Assembly: GCF_005889725.1 (NCBI RefSeq)
Contig: NZ_VCKX01000009.1
Location: 40,716-104,715, forward strand
Direction of reading: 5' to 3'
DNA from: Nonomuraea zeae
Lineage (GTDB): Bacteria > Actinomycetota > Actinomycetes > Streptosporangiales > Streptosporangiaceae
Length of the DNA: 64,000 bases
Shown in pieces: positions 41,090 through 49,393 of this stretch; position 1 is the stretch's first letter; every line of letters starts with the position of its first letter. The notes beneath the pieces were generated by a model that ran no database searches, was not told the DNA's origin, and saw only the letters and a list, made by a program, of their open reading frames with translations. A program made the translations under genes and the position numbers.

Positions 41090-42207
41090 AGCTCATCGCA
41101 CAGCGCACAGGCCGTCACTGTCTGTCGCTCCCGTCCAACCGCCTCGGCCTGTACCTGGCATTACGCCACTGGTGCGTCCCGGGCCAGCGGATCCTCATGT
41201 CGCCCATCTCGGCGGACGAGATCCTCTTCCTGGTGCTCGCGGCCGGCCTGCGCCCGGTCATCGCGCCGCTCTCCCCCCGTGACGGCAACATCGACGCCTC
41301 CCGGGCCGATCTCGGCACGGTGGACGCCGTCCTGACGACCAACCTGTACGGACTCCCCGACCAGGTGGGCGCCTTCACCGGGAAGATCCTGATCGAGGAC
41401 GTGGCCCACGCCATGGAGACCAGCGTCGGAGGCCGGCCGCTGGGCACGTTCGGCCAGGCGGGGGTCTTCAGCCTCTCCAAGCACCCGGGAGCGGGCTCGG
41501 GCGGCGTGCTGGCCGTGGCGGACGAGTCGGACCTGCGCGCGCTCGAACACGCCCGCGACGCCCTGCTGGCCCCCGGCTCGCTGCGGTCCGACCTGCTCGG
41601 CGTGGCCACCTCGATGGCCCGGCAGGCGGCGCTCAAGCTCGGCCTGGTCCGCCCGGCGCTCGCCCTCATGCGCGCGCTCGGCCTCCAGGAGCAGCGCGAG
41701 GGCTACCGGATCGCGCTCGACCCCGACGGGCTGGAGCTGGCGCTCAAGCAGGTGCCCGCGCTGCCGCCGTTCGACCCCTGGGTCCGCGCCGACCTGCACG
41801 ACTATCGCGCGCGCCGCGGCGCGGTGGCCCGCTGGTACCACTCCAGGCGCCTGGCCAAGGTCCCCGCCGACCGGGCCCGCCGGCTCGCGGGCGTCCGGCG
41901 GCTGGCCGAGCTGCCCACGGTCGCCCCCGCCGTCCGCGACGACCTCACCCGGCCGCTGTTCCGCGTGCCGCTGCTGGTGCGCGACAGGGACGCGGCCATC
42001 GCCGAGCTGGAGCGGCACGGGGTGGCGACCGGCTACCTGTACGACCCGCCGTACGACGACTACGCCCCCGCCTTCACCGAGGCGTCCCCCGATCCGGCGC
42101 CCGCGCGCTGGTGGGCCCGGCACGTGCTGCCGGTCGACCCGGTGCACGCCGCCCGCTCCCTGCCGGTGCTGCGCCGGCTGGAGCCCCCTACGCAGGGTCC
42201 GACCTGA
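41086..42207 (+). CDS. DegT/DnrJ/StrS-like PLP aminotransferase
   Basis: A 373-residue fold-type I PLP protein of the sugar aminotransferase family. The cofactor Asp is in ILIEDVAHAMETSVGG and the Schiff-base Lys in FSLSKHPGAGSGGVLAV; the N-terminal part (SLPSNRLGLYLALRHWCVPGQRILMSP) binds the cofactor phosphate. In StrS-type enzymes the signature is EDxAxxxG and SxxxxK; here H-A-M and SLSKHPG are divergent, so the substrate may not be a nucleotide sugar. It is translationally coupled to the acyltransferase, suggesting an amine is made and then acylated. Its end overlaps the next gene by 20 bases. Confidence 0.78.
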   Translation: MKLIAQRTGRHCLSLPSNRLGLYLALRHWCVPGQRILMSPISADEILFLVLAAGLRPVIAPLSPRDGNIDASRADLGTVDAVLTTNLYGLPDQVGAFTGKILIEDVAHAMETSVGGRPLGTFGQAGVFSLSKHPGAGSGGVLAVADESDLRALEHARDALLAPGSLRSDLLGVATSMARQAALKLGLVRPALALMRALGLQEQREGYRIALDPDGLELALKQVPALPPFDPWVRADLHDYRARRGAVARWYHSRRLAKVPADRARRLAGVRRLAELPTVAPAVRDDLTRPLFRVPLLVRDRDAAIAELERHGVATGYLYDPPYDDYAPAFTEASPDPAPARWWARHVLPVDPVHAARSLPVLRRLEPPTQGPT

Positions 42208-42907
42208 CCAGCCGCAGGAACGCCTTCAGCCCCGTGATGACCTCCTGGTTGTCGCCCAGCCCGTCCACCGTCTCGTCGAAGCGGCGGGCCATGAGCGTCA
42301 TCCTGCGCCCGAGGTCGTGGTCGGCCGACTCCAGCCGCCCCGTGGCCGCCGCCAGGCCGGCCGCGACCTCCTCGACGTCCCTGCGGAGCCGTTCCGTCGT
42401 GGTCTCCAGCGCGAGCACCTGCTCGCGCAGGGCGATCACGTCCACGCGCGGGTAGCGGATCTCCTCCCCCAGCGTCCTGACCCGGTCGCGCAGGTGCGCG
42501 GTGTAGGCCCCGACCGGGCGGAAGCAGGTCGCCAGCAGGTAGAACGCGGAGAAGTAGTAGCCGATCCGCGCCCCGGAGAAGTACGTGACGACCGCGATCA
42601 CCGCGGCCGAGACGACATGGCCGGAGATCGCCAGCACGAGCATGCGGCGGGCGATGCTCCTGGCCTCGTCCTCGCGGCGCCGGGTCACCTCGATGCCGAC
42701 CTCCCTGGACACCTCGATCTCGTGGACGACGTGGCGGGCGGCGAAGCACAGGTTCCAGGGGACGGTCAGCAGGACGATCAGCCAGAGCAGGGCGATCGCG
42801 CCGGCGCCCAGCGACAGGAGCGTGGACAGGGGGACGCCGGCGTAGAGGATCAGCCAGGAGGTCAGCAGCGTGACGAGCAGGCATGCGAGAAGGAGCCACC
42901 ATTTCAT
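42188..42907 (-). CDS. Membrane protein with C-terminal coiled coil
   Basis: A 239-residue protein with two N-terminal TM segments (WWLLLACLLVTLLTSWLILYAG; LSLGAGAIALLWLIVLLTVPW), a conserved-looking cytosolic loop, two more hydrophobic stretches around 92-130 (LVLAISGHVVSAAVIAVVTYF; YYFSAFYLLATCF), then a long coiled coil (LREQVLALETTTERLRRDVEEVAAGLAAATGRLESADHDL). No family is recognised. It resembles membrane scaffolds. The last 20 bases overlap the convergent DegT gene. Confidence 0.68.
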   Translation of the reverse strand: MKWWLLLACLLVTLLTSWLILYAGVPLSTLLSLGAGAIALLWLIVLLTVPWNLCFAARHVVHEIEVSREVGIEVTRRREDEARSIARRMLVLAISGHVVSAAVIAVVTYFSGARIGYYFSAFYLLATCFRPVGAYTAHLRDRVRTLGEEIRYPRVDVIALREQVLALETTTERLRRDVEEVAAGLAAATGRLESADHDLGRRMTLMARRFDETVDGLGDNQEVITGLKAFLRLVRSDPA

Positions 42908-42952
42908 GCGTCTCAGCCTGCGGTGCCCGCGCGGCCGGGCGCGAGAGTCCGG

Positions 42953-44368
42953 CTACTCAGTTCTTCCCTGAGCACCCGGGATCAGCTCCGCTCTTCCCAG
43001 AGCACCCGGGATCAGGTCCGCCAGGATGCGGCAGCCGCGCCTGACGTCGGCGAGCGAGGCGGAGCCGTAGCCGATCACCAGGCCGTGCAGACGGCCGCGG
43101 GCGTGGTGGTGGCGCTCGGTGGAGTCGAGCAGGACGCCGCGCTCGCCGGCCCGCGCGACCACGGTGGGCACCGCGTCCGCCGGGAGCTCCGCCAGGACGT
43201 GCAGCCCGGCCGTGTCGCCCCGCAGCCGGCACACGGGCCCGAGCAGCTCGACGACCGCGGCGCGGCGGCGCGCGTATTCCAGCCGCATCCTGCGCAGGTG
43301 CCGGTCGAGGTCGCCGCGCTCCAGCAGGGTCGCCACGGCCTGCTGGACGGGGCCGCTGGTGCGGTCGGCGACCGCGCTGCGCAGCCGGGCGATCCTGTCG
43401 ACCAGCGCCGGCTCGCCGACCAGCCAGCCGACGCCCACGTCGGGCGCGAGGATCTTGGACAGCGTGCCGAGCAGCACCACCCGGGAGGGGTCGAGGCCGT
43501 AGAGGGCGGGCAGCGGCGCGACGTCGTAGCGGAACTCGCCGTCGTAGTCGTCCTCCACGATCGTCGCGCCCGTGCTCCTGGCCCAGGCCAGCAGCCGCTC
43601 CCTGCGCGGGATCGGCAGCCGGCCGCCCAGCGGATATTGGTGCGCGGGCGTCGTGTAAAGAACCCCCAGGTCGCGCGGGAGCCCGTCGACGATCACGCCG
43701 TCCTCGTCCACCGGGCACGGCACGACCTCGGCGCCCCTGGCCGCGAACACGGTGCGGGCCACGTGGTAGCCGGGCTCCTCGACGCCGGCCCTGGTGCCCG
43801 CGCCGAGCAGGGCCAGCGCGCACAGGTCGAGCCCGTTGCCGGTGCCCCTGGTGACCAGGATGTTCTCCGGGCCGACGGCCATGCCCCTGGCCCGCCTGAG
43901 GTGGTCGGCGAGCAGCTCCCTGAGGTGCGGCAACCCGTACGGGTCGGGCTCGGCCCCTGGCGGCAGGTCGGCGGCCTTGCGCCAGGCCCGCTTCCACGCC
44001 GCCCGGTCGTAGTCGCGCACCCACGGCCGGCCGGAGGTCAGGTCGATCCAGCTCACGGGAGGCGGCGGCGGGGCGGGCACGTACGGGCTCTCCCTGGGCG
44101 GCGTGGTCAGCTCCATGTCGGCCACGAACGTGCCGGACCCGTGCCGCCCGTCCAGCCACCCTTCCGCGTAGAGCTGCTGGTAGGCCTCCGTGACCACGGT
44201 CCTGCTCACCGCGAGCTGGGCCGCCAGGGCCCGGGTGGACGGCAGCCGCTCGCCGGGGGCCAGCGTGCCGGCCAGCATGGCGCGGCGCAGCCAGGCCGCG
44301 AGCTGGGCGGTGAGCGGGGTCTCCGACTCCCGTGACAGGGAAACCGGCAGGTCAACATGGGTGCGCAT
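42953..44368 (-). CDS. MocR/PdxR-type GntR regulator with aminotransferase domain
   Basis: A 471-residue regulator: GntR winged helix at ~15-80 (AQLAAWLRRAMLAGTLAPGERLPSTRALAAQLAVSRTVVTEAYQQLYAEGWLDGRHGSGTFV) and a fold-type I aminotransferase-like domain binding PLP through the Lys in LLGTLSKILAPDVGVGW, with EDDYDGEFRYD as cofactor Asp. MocR proteins sense pyridoxal phosphate. ATG at 44368 lies at the domain start. It is divergent from a PNPOx-like gene across a promoter with three AGTGG motifs, strongly suggesting vitamin B6-linked control. Confidence 0.9.
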   Translation of the reverse strand: MRTHVDLPVSLSRESETPLTAQLAAWLRRAMLAGTLAPGERLPSTRALAAQLAVSRTVVTEAYQQLYAEGWLDGRHGSGTFVADMELTTPPRESPYVPAPPPPPVSWIDLTSGRPWVRDYDRAAWKRAWRKAADLPPGAEPDPYGLPHLRELLADHLRRARGMAVGPENILVTRGTGNGLDLCALALLGAGTRAGVEEPGYHVARTVFAARGAEVVPCPVDEDGVIVDGLPRDLGVLYTTPAHQYPLGGRLPIPRRERLLAWARSTGATIVEDDYDGEFRYDVAPLPALYGLDPSRVVLLGTLSKILAPDVGVGWLVGEPALVDRIARLRSAVADRTSGPVQQAVATLLERGDLDRHLRRMRLEYARRRAAVVELLGPVCRLRGDTAGLHVLAELPADAVPTVVARAGERGVLLDSTERHHHARGRLHGLVIGYGSASLADVRRGCRILADLIPGALGRAELIPGAQGRTE

Positions 44369-44422
44369 AAAAGTGGTCTCTAGAAAGGGCTCGATAGTGG
44401 CCCTACAGAATAGGTCCACTTC
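44369..44422. promoter_or_regulatory. Three PdxR/MocR-type motifs in the divergent promoter
   Basis: AAAGTGGTCTCTA begins at 44370, ATAGTGGCCCTA at 44394, and GAAGTGGACCTA reads on the minus strand across 44411-44422. All match the AAAGTGG-W-CTA type motif described for corynebacterial PdxR. Two are direct and one inverted, the arrangement expected for a MocR dimer. Confidence 0.65.
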
Positions 44423-44439
44423 GTCATTACCGTCGAATC

Positions 44440-45078
44440 ATGCTCTCCTCCACACCCCGCACCACGCTCGGCCGCGAGAAGCAGCGCGCCAGCACCGACC
44501 GCGACGATCTCTACGAGGTGCTCGACACCGGCCTGGTCTGCCATCTGGGCGTGGTCGTGAACGGCCACCCCATGGTCGTGCCCACCGGCTACGGGCGCAT
44601 CGGCGAGACCCTCTACCTGCACGGCTCCACCGGCGCGACGTCGCTGCGCACGGGCGACGGCGGCGAGGTCTGCGTCACGGTCACGCACCTGGACGGGATC
44701 GTGCTGGCCCGCTCGGTCTTCCACCACTCCGTCAACTACCGCTCCGCCGTCGTCTACGGGCGGGCCAGGCTCGTGACCGATCCCGACGAGCGCATGGAGG
44801 GGCTGCGGGCCCTGTCGGAGCAGCTCGCGCCCGGCCAGTGGGACTACGTGCGGCGGCCGTCACGCAAGGAGCTGGCCGCCACGGCCGTGCTGGCGCTGTC
44901 ACTGGAGGAGGCGTCGGTCAAGATCCGGCGCGGCGGGCCCAAGGACGAGGAAGAGGACTACGACCTGCCGGTGTGGGCCGGGGTGCTGCCCCTGGTCACC
45001 GCGTGGGGCGAACCCGAGCCAGATCCGATGCTCCCAGAAGGTATCGGTGCGCCTGTTCACATCCTCCATCGGGAGTAG
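44440..45078 (+). CDS. Pyridoxamine 5'-phosphate oxidase-family flavoprotein
   Basis: A 212-residue split-barrel FMN protein: TDRDDLYEVLDTGLVCHLGVVVNGHPMVVPTGYGRIGETLYLHGSTGA is the PNPOx-like barrel start, LARSVFHHSVNYRSAVVYGRARLV its middle strand set. The C-terminal DLPVWAGVLPLVTAWGEPEPDP is common to the MocR-linked branch. It may act on a B6 vitamer or a flavin/F420 substrate; the true PdxH motifs cannot be confirmed. ATG at 44440 follows the third PdxR-type site by 17 bases. Confidence 0.85.
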   Translation: MLSSTPRTTLGREKQRASTDRDDLYEVLDTGLVCHLGVVVNGHPMVVPTGYGRIGETLYLHGSTGATSLRTGDGGEVCVTVTHLDGIVLARSVFHHSVNYRSAVVYGRARLVTDPDERMEGLRALSEQLAPGQWDYVRRPSRKELAATAVLALSLEEASVKIRRGGPKDEEEDYDLPVWAGVLPLVTAWGEPEPDPMLPEGIGAPVHILHRE

Positions 45079-45164
45079 TTCCATGAATCCGGAACCACCT
45101 GGCAAACCTATCTTCTTGATCGCACGTCTCATCAGGTGGGCCGGCTCCTGATGGGAGAGGGCAA

Positions 45165-47573
45165 ATGGAGTGGAGCGCTCCCGGATATACCGAGATCAAG
45201 CAACTGGGGACGGGTGCCAGCGGACGGGTGGCGCTGGCCGTACATGATGAGACCGGCGTCAAGGTCGCCATCAAGTACCTGTCCGAGGAACTGCGGCGCG
45301 ATCCTTCCGCCCTGGCCAGGTTCCAGTCGGAGGCGCGGCTGCTGACCACGCTGCGCGATCCCAACATCGCCACGATGTGGGAGTACATCCAGGACCCTGG
45401 CGGCGCCGCCATCGTGATGGAGCTGGTCAACGGCGTCTCGCTGCGTGCGCTGATGCGTGAGCACGGCGCGACGGAGCCGGAGGCGGCCCTGGTCGTGCTG
45501 AAGGGCTCGCTGCTCGGCCTGGCCAGGGCGCACGGGGTCGGCCTCGTCCACCGGGACTACAAGCCCGAGAACGTGCTCGTCAGGGACGACGGGGTGAGCA
45601 AGCTCGTCGACTTCGGCATCGCGGTGAGCCAGGGCACGATCGCCCACCCCGAGGGCACGCCCCCGTACATGGCGCCGGAGCTGTGGGAGCGGCAGCCCGC
45701 CTCGCCCGCGACCGACGTGTACGCGGCCACGGCCGTCTTCTTCGAGTGCCTGACCGGGCACCGGCCCTACCGCTCGACCGAGCCGAGCGTCCTCGGTTAC
45801 CAGCACATGCACGCGCCCGTGCCCTTCCACGACGCGCCCGAGCCGCTGCGCGGGCTGGTCCGGCGCGGGCTGGCCAAGGACCCGGCGCAGCGCCCGCCGA
45901 CCGCCCAGGCGTTCGTGGCGGAGCTGGAGGCCGTGGCCGCCGCGGCGTACGGGGAGGACTGGGAGGAGCGCGGCAGGCGCCGGCTGGCCGCGCTCGTGGC
46001 CCTGCTCGCGCTGCTGCTGCCGATGCCCCAGACGCCCGCGCCCGAGGTCACCACTTCGCTGGCCAGGACGGTCTTCCGCGGCGTGCGCTCGAACGTCACC
46101 CGCGTGGCCATGGGCAGCGCCGTGGCCGCCGTGGTGGTGGCGGCCGCGGTCGTGGTCGTGCTGGCCAACCGGCAGACGCCGCCCACCGAGCCGATCGGCG
46201 CGGCGGCGGCCGTGCCGCCGTCCCTGTCCACGACGGAGCCGGCCGCGGTCTTACCGACGACGCCCGAGCCGGAGAGCACGCCCTCGGAGACACCCGAGGA
46301 GACGCCTGAGGCCTCACCGCAGAATTCGCCCGAGGCGATCGTGCCGGAGGAGAGGCCCACCAGGTCGCTCGCGCCGCCGCCGGCGGTCACCAAGCCGGTG
46401 AAGACGCCGCCGACGACCAGGAAGCCCGTCAAGAAGAGCACGCCGACGCCGGTCAGGTCGAAGACGCCGACGCCGACGCCCACGCCGACCCCGACGCCGA
46501 CCACGCCCACTCCCACGCCGACCACCCCCACCCCGACGACGCAGACCCCGACGGTGGATCCGCCGCCGCCGGTCACCTCGGTGCTCGGGGTGACCGTGAA
46601 CGGGATCACGGTCGGCGAGGGGACGGTCGCGACCGCCACGATCGCCGTACGCACCGACGGCACCGCACCGGTCTTCGCCACCGCGAACTGGTCCGCGCCC
46701 GGCACCGGCGGGCACACCGAGCGCGTACGCCTGGCCGGCGCCAGGTTCTACACCCGCACGCTCACCTGGTCGATGGGCGAGCGCCCGTGCGGGAAGACGG
46801 TCACGCTGGCGCTCACCACCTCGCCGGCGGCGGCCGGCGGCGCCAGGACGGCCTCGGTGTCCGTGCCCGCCTGCCCGACCAGCGTGACCGGGCTGCGCGT
46901 CAGCCTCGGCCTGCCGGCCGCCCCCGGGCGTACGGCCACCGCCCGGATCAGGGTGACGGCGAGCGGCACCGCGGAGATCCCCGTGGAGGCGCGGTTCGCG
47001 GTCAACGGGGACACCGTCGGCACCCGTACCGCGAGCCTGTCGGGCCGCACCTCCTACTCCCGCGCGCTCACCCACACCTTCAGGTCCCGCCCCTGCGGCG
47101 CGACGCTGTCGGTGGTGGTGCGCGCGGGCGGCCGGACCGCCACCGCGCGGGCCTCCGTGCCCTGCCCGCCGCAGGTGCGGCAAGTGTCGATCGTCGAGGC
47201 CGGCACGAGCAGGGGCGGGCTCAGCGCCACCGTCCGGGTGACCACGTCCAACACCCAGCCGGTACGGCTCAACGTCTCGTTCTCGGTCGGCGGCGAGGGC
47301 GGCGGCACCCGGTCGATCACCCTGTCGGGCGACACCTCCTACACCGAGACCGTGAGCCTGCCCGTCAAGCTGCCCTGCGGCACGAAGTGGTCCGTGACCG
47401 CCTCCACCGTCCCGGCCGCGGCCGGCGGGAGCGACAGCAGCAGCGGCAGCACGGCGGCGTGCCCGCCCAAGGACCCGCCGTCGGATCCACCCAAGGACCC
47501 GCCGACGGACCAGCCAAAGGACCCCGAGCCTGACGAAACGCCAAGCCCGGAATCTCCTGGCACCATTGAGTGA
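45165..47573 (+). CDS. Receptor Ser/Thr protein kinase with three Ig-like outside repeats
   Basis: An 802-residue kinase. The N-terminal domain has P-loop GTGASGRV, K37 (VAIK), E56, HRDYKPEN (D131, N136), DFG (D149) and APE (170-172), so it should be active. A hydrophobic stretch at 274-288 and the TM helix at ~316-335 follow, then a Thr/Pro stalk (to ~475) and three ~95-residue beta repeats, each with a PCG-x-n-C cysteine pair (RPCGKTV, RPCGATL, LPCGTKW), ending in a Pro/Asp/Lys tail. PknB-like kinases sense outside ligands in this way. It starts a three-gene kinase block. Confidence 0.92.
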   Translation: MEWSAPGYTEIKQLGTGASGRVALAVHDETGVKVAIKYLSEELRRDPSALARFQSEARLLTTLRDPNIATMWEYIQDPGGAAIVMELVNGVSLRALMREHGATEPEAALVVLKGSLLGLARAHGVGLVHRDYKPENVLVRDDGVSKLVDFGIAVSQGTIAHPEGTPPYMAPELWERQPASPATDVYAATAVFFECLTGHRPYRSTEPSVLGYQHMHAPVPFHDAPEPLRGLVRRGLAKDPAQRPPTAQAFVAELEAVAAAAYGEDWEERGRRRLAALVALLALLLPMPQTPAPEVTTSLARTVFRGVRSNVTRVAMGSAVAAVVVAAAVVVVLANRQTPPTEPIGAAAAVPPSLSTTEPAAVLPTTPEPESTPSETPEETPEASPQNSPEAIVPEERPTRSLAPPPAVTKPVKTPPTTRKPVKKSTPTPVRSKTPTPTPTPTPTPTTPTPTPTTPTPTTQTPTVDPPPPVTSVLGVTVNGITVGEGTVATATIAVRTDGTAPVFATANWSAPGTGGHTERVRLAGARFYTRTLTWSMGERPCGKTVTLALTTSPAAAGGARTASVSVPACPTSVTGLRVSLGLPAAPGRTATARIRVTASGTAEIPVEARFAVNGDTVGTRTASLSGRTSYSRALTHTFRSRPCGATLSVVVRAGGRTATARASVPCPPQVRQVSIVEAGTSRGGLSATVRVTTSNTQPVRLNVSFSVGGEGGGTRSITLSGDTSYTETVSLPVKLPCGTKWSVTASTVPAAAGGSDSSSGSTAACPPKDPPSDPPKDPPTDQPKDPEPDETPSPESPGTIE

Positions 47574-47680
47574 CAATCCTGACACCTTGGCATATCAGTA
47601 GCGGGAAAGCGGTTCCCTCTGGTTAAGCTACGGACCGTCTGATGAGGGTGGGGGCCCAGACAACTCCAGAGGAGACCGTT

Positions 47681-49372
47681 ATGTACGGTGATGGGCAGTG
47701 GGGGGTCCCTGGCTACACCGAGGTCCGCGAGCTCGGCACAGGAGCCGCCGGGCGCGTGGTGTTGGCCAGGCGTGATTACGACGGCGCCGAGGTGGCCATC
47801 AAATACCTCAGCGACGAGCTGAGAGCCGACGTGGGATTTGTCGCCCGCTTCCGGCACGAGGCCCGGTTGCTCGGCACGCTCCAGAGCGTGCACCACGCCC
47901 GGTTGATCGACTATGTCGAGACAGGCCAGGGCGCGGCGATCGTCATGGAGCTGATCAGCGGGGTCTCGCTGCGCGAGATCCTCAGATCCGAGGGCCCCAC
48001 AGGGCCTGAGGCGGCGCTGACGGTGCTCAAGGGCTCGCTCCAGGGCCTGGCCTCGGCGCACGCGATCGGGGTCGTCCACCGCGATTTCAAGCCCGAGAAC
48101 GTCATGGTCCAGGGCGACGGCACCAGCAAGCTCGTGGACTTCGGCATCGCGGTCAGGGCGGGCGAGGACGCGAGCGCCGCCGGCACCCCGCCGTACATGG
48201 CGCCCGAGCAGTGGTCGGGCGGCTCTCCCGCGCCCGCGACCGACGTGTACGCGGCCACCGTCGTGTTCTTCGAGTGCCTGACCGGCACCCGGCCCTACCG
48301 GGCCCCGAACATCGCCGCGCTGGCCCGCCAGCACCAGAGCTCGCCGCCGCCCGTGGACGAGGTGCCCGCGCAGTTACGCGGTCTGGTCGAGCGCGGCCTG
48401 GCCAAGGACCCGGCCGGGCGCCCGCCGTCGGCGGAGGCGTTCCTGACCGAGCTGGAGGCCGTGGCGGCCGAAGGCTACGGCCCCGACTGGGAGGAGCGCG
48501 GGCGCCGCCGCCTGGTCGCCCTCGCCGGCCTGCTGGTCCTGCTCTTCCCGAGCGCGCTCGACGAGCCGGCCGAGACGCAGACCTCGCTCGCCGAGACCCG
48601 CTTCCGTGACCCGTCCCGCATCCTGAGCAAGCTGCCCGCCAAGGTCGCCATCGGCGCGACCGCCGTGGGCGTCCTGGTGGCCGCGGCCGTGATCATCGCG
48701 AACGCCTCCAAGGAAGAGCCGGTCCTCCAGGCGCAGACCAGCCAGGTCACGCCGACGACGGGCGTACCGGCCACGCCGGAGCCGGTGGAGACGGACGAGG
48801 AGCCGACGCCGGCCACCGAGGAGCCGGTCACCGACGAGCCGACGCCGACGGCCACGCAGAGCGACGCGCCGCCGCCCGCCCAGCCGACGGGCAACCCGCC
48901 CGCCGCGACGCCGACGCCGACCGCGAGCAAGACGCCGACGAAGAAGCCGACCAAGCCGCCGGTCAAGACCAGGAAGCCGACCAAGTCACCGACGCCGTCG
49001 CCCGACCCCGAGGTGTCCGGCAAGGTCGGCGACCCCGACGGCAACACGCCGCCCACCTCGTCCGCCCCGAGCGCGTCGATCACGCCCACGACGGCTCCCA
49101 CGACCTCCGCCCCTCCGACCAGGACGCCGAGCACGACGCCCACGTCGGCGCAGCCGTCGCCCACCCGGGACGACGGCCCGGTAGAGGGCGGGCCGACGAG
49201 CGACGACGGGACCCCTCGTGAGAACGAGCCGACGCCGCAGGAGCCCCGGCTGGACGACGTGAGCAAAGCCCAGTCCGCATTGATCGCCCTGGGGCTGGTG
49301 ACGTCGGGCACTGTTCCCGTCACACTTGCGGTGAGGCGCCGGATGGCAGGACGCCACAGGAGGAAGCGCTAA
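47681..49372 (+). CDS. Receptor Ser/Thr protein kinase with second C-terminal TM
   Basis: A 563-residue kinase. Active-site residues are intact: GTGAAGRV, K41, E60, HRDFKPEN (D135, N140), DFG (D153) and APE (174-176). The juxtamembrane helix RRRLVALAGLLVLLF mirrors the upstream kinase. A TM helix at ~318-342, a long Thr/Pro/Lys-rich outside stalk, and then unusually a second hydrophobic helix (ALIALGLVTSGTVPVTLAV) with an RRRMAGRHRRKR end follow. This last part looks like a sortase-type sorting tail without a recognisable LPxTG. ATG 47681 is fixed by AGAGGAG upstream. Confidence 0.92.
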   Translation: MYGDGQWGVPGYTEVRELGTGAAGRVVLARRDYDGAEVAIKYLSDELRADVGFVARFRHEARLLGTLQSVHHARLIDYVETGQGAAIVMELISGVSLREILRSEGPTGPEAALTVLKGSLQGLASAHAIGVVHRDFKPENVMVQGDGTSKLVDFGIAVRAGEDASAAGTPPYMAPEQWSGGSPAPATDVYAATVVFFECLTGTRPYRAPNIAALARQHQSSPPPVDEVPAQLRGLVERGLAKDPAGRPPSAEAFLTELEAVAAEGYGPDWEERGRRRLVALAGLLVLLFPSALDEPAETQTSLAETRFRDPSRILSKLPAKVAIGATAVGVLVAAAVIIANASKEEPVLQAQTSQVTPTTGVPATPEPVETDEEPTPATEEPVTDEPTPTATQSDAPPPAQPTGNPPAATPTPTASKTPTKKPTKPPVKTRKPTKSPTPSPDPEVSGKVGDPDGNTPPTSSAPSASITPTTAPTTSAPPTRTPSTTPTSAQPSPTRDDGPVEGGPTSDDGTPRENEPTPQEPRLDDVSKAQSALIALGLVTSGTVPVTLAVRRRMAGRHRRKR

Positions 49373-49393
49373 CGCGCCGGGGGGGCGACGGCG

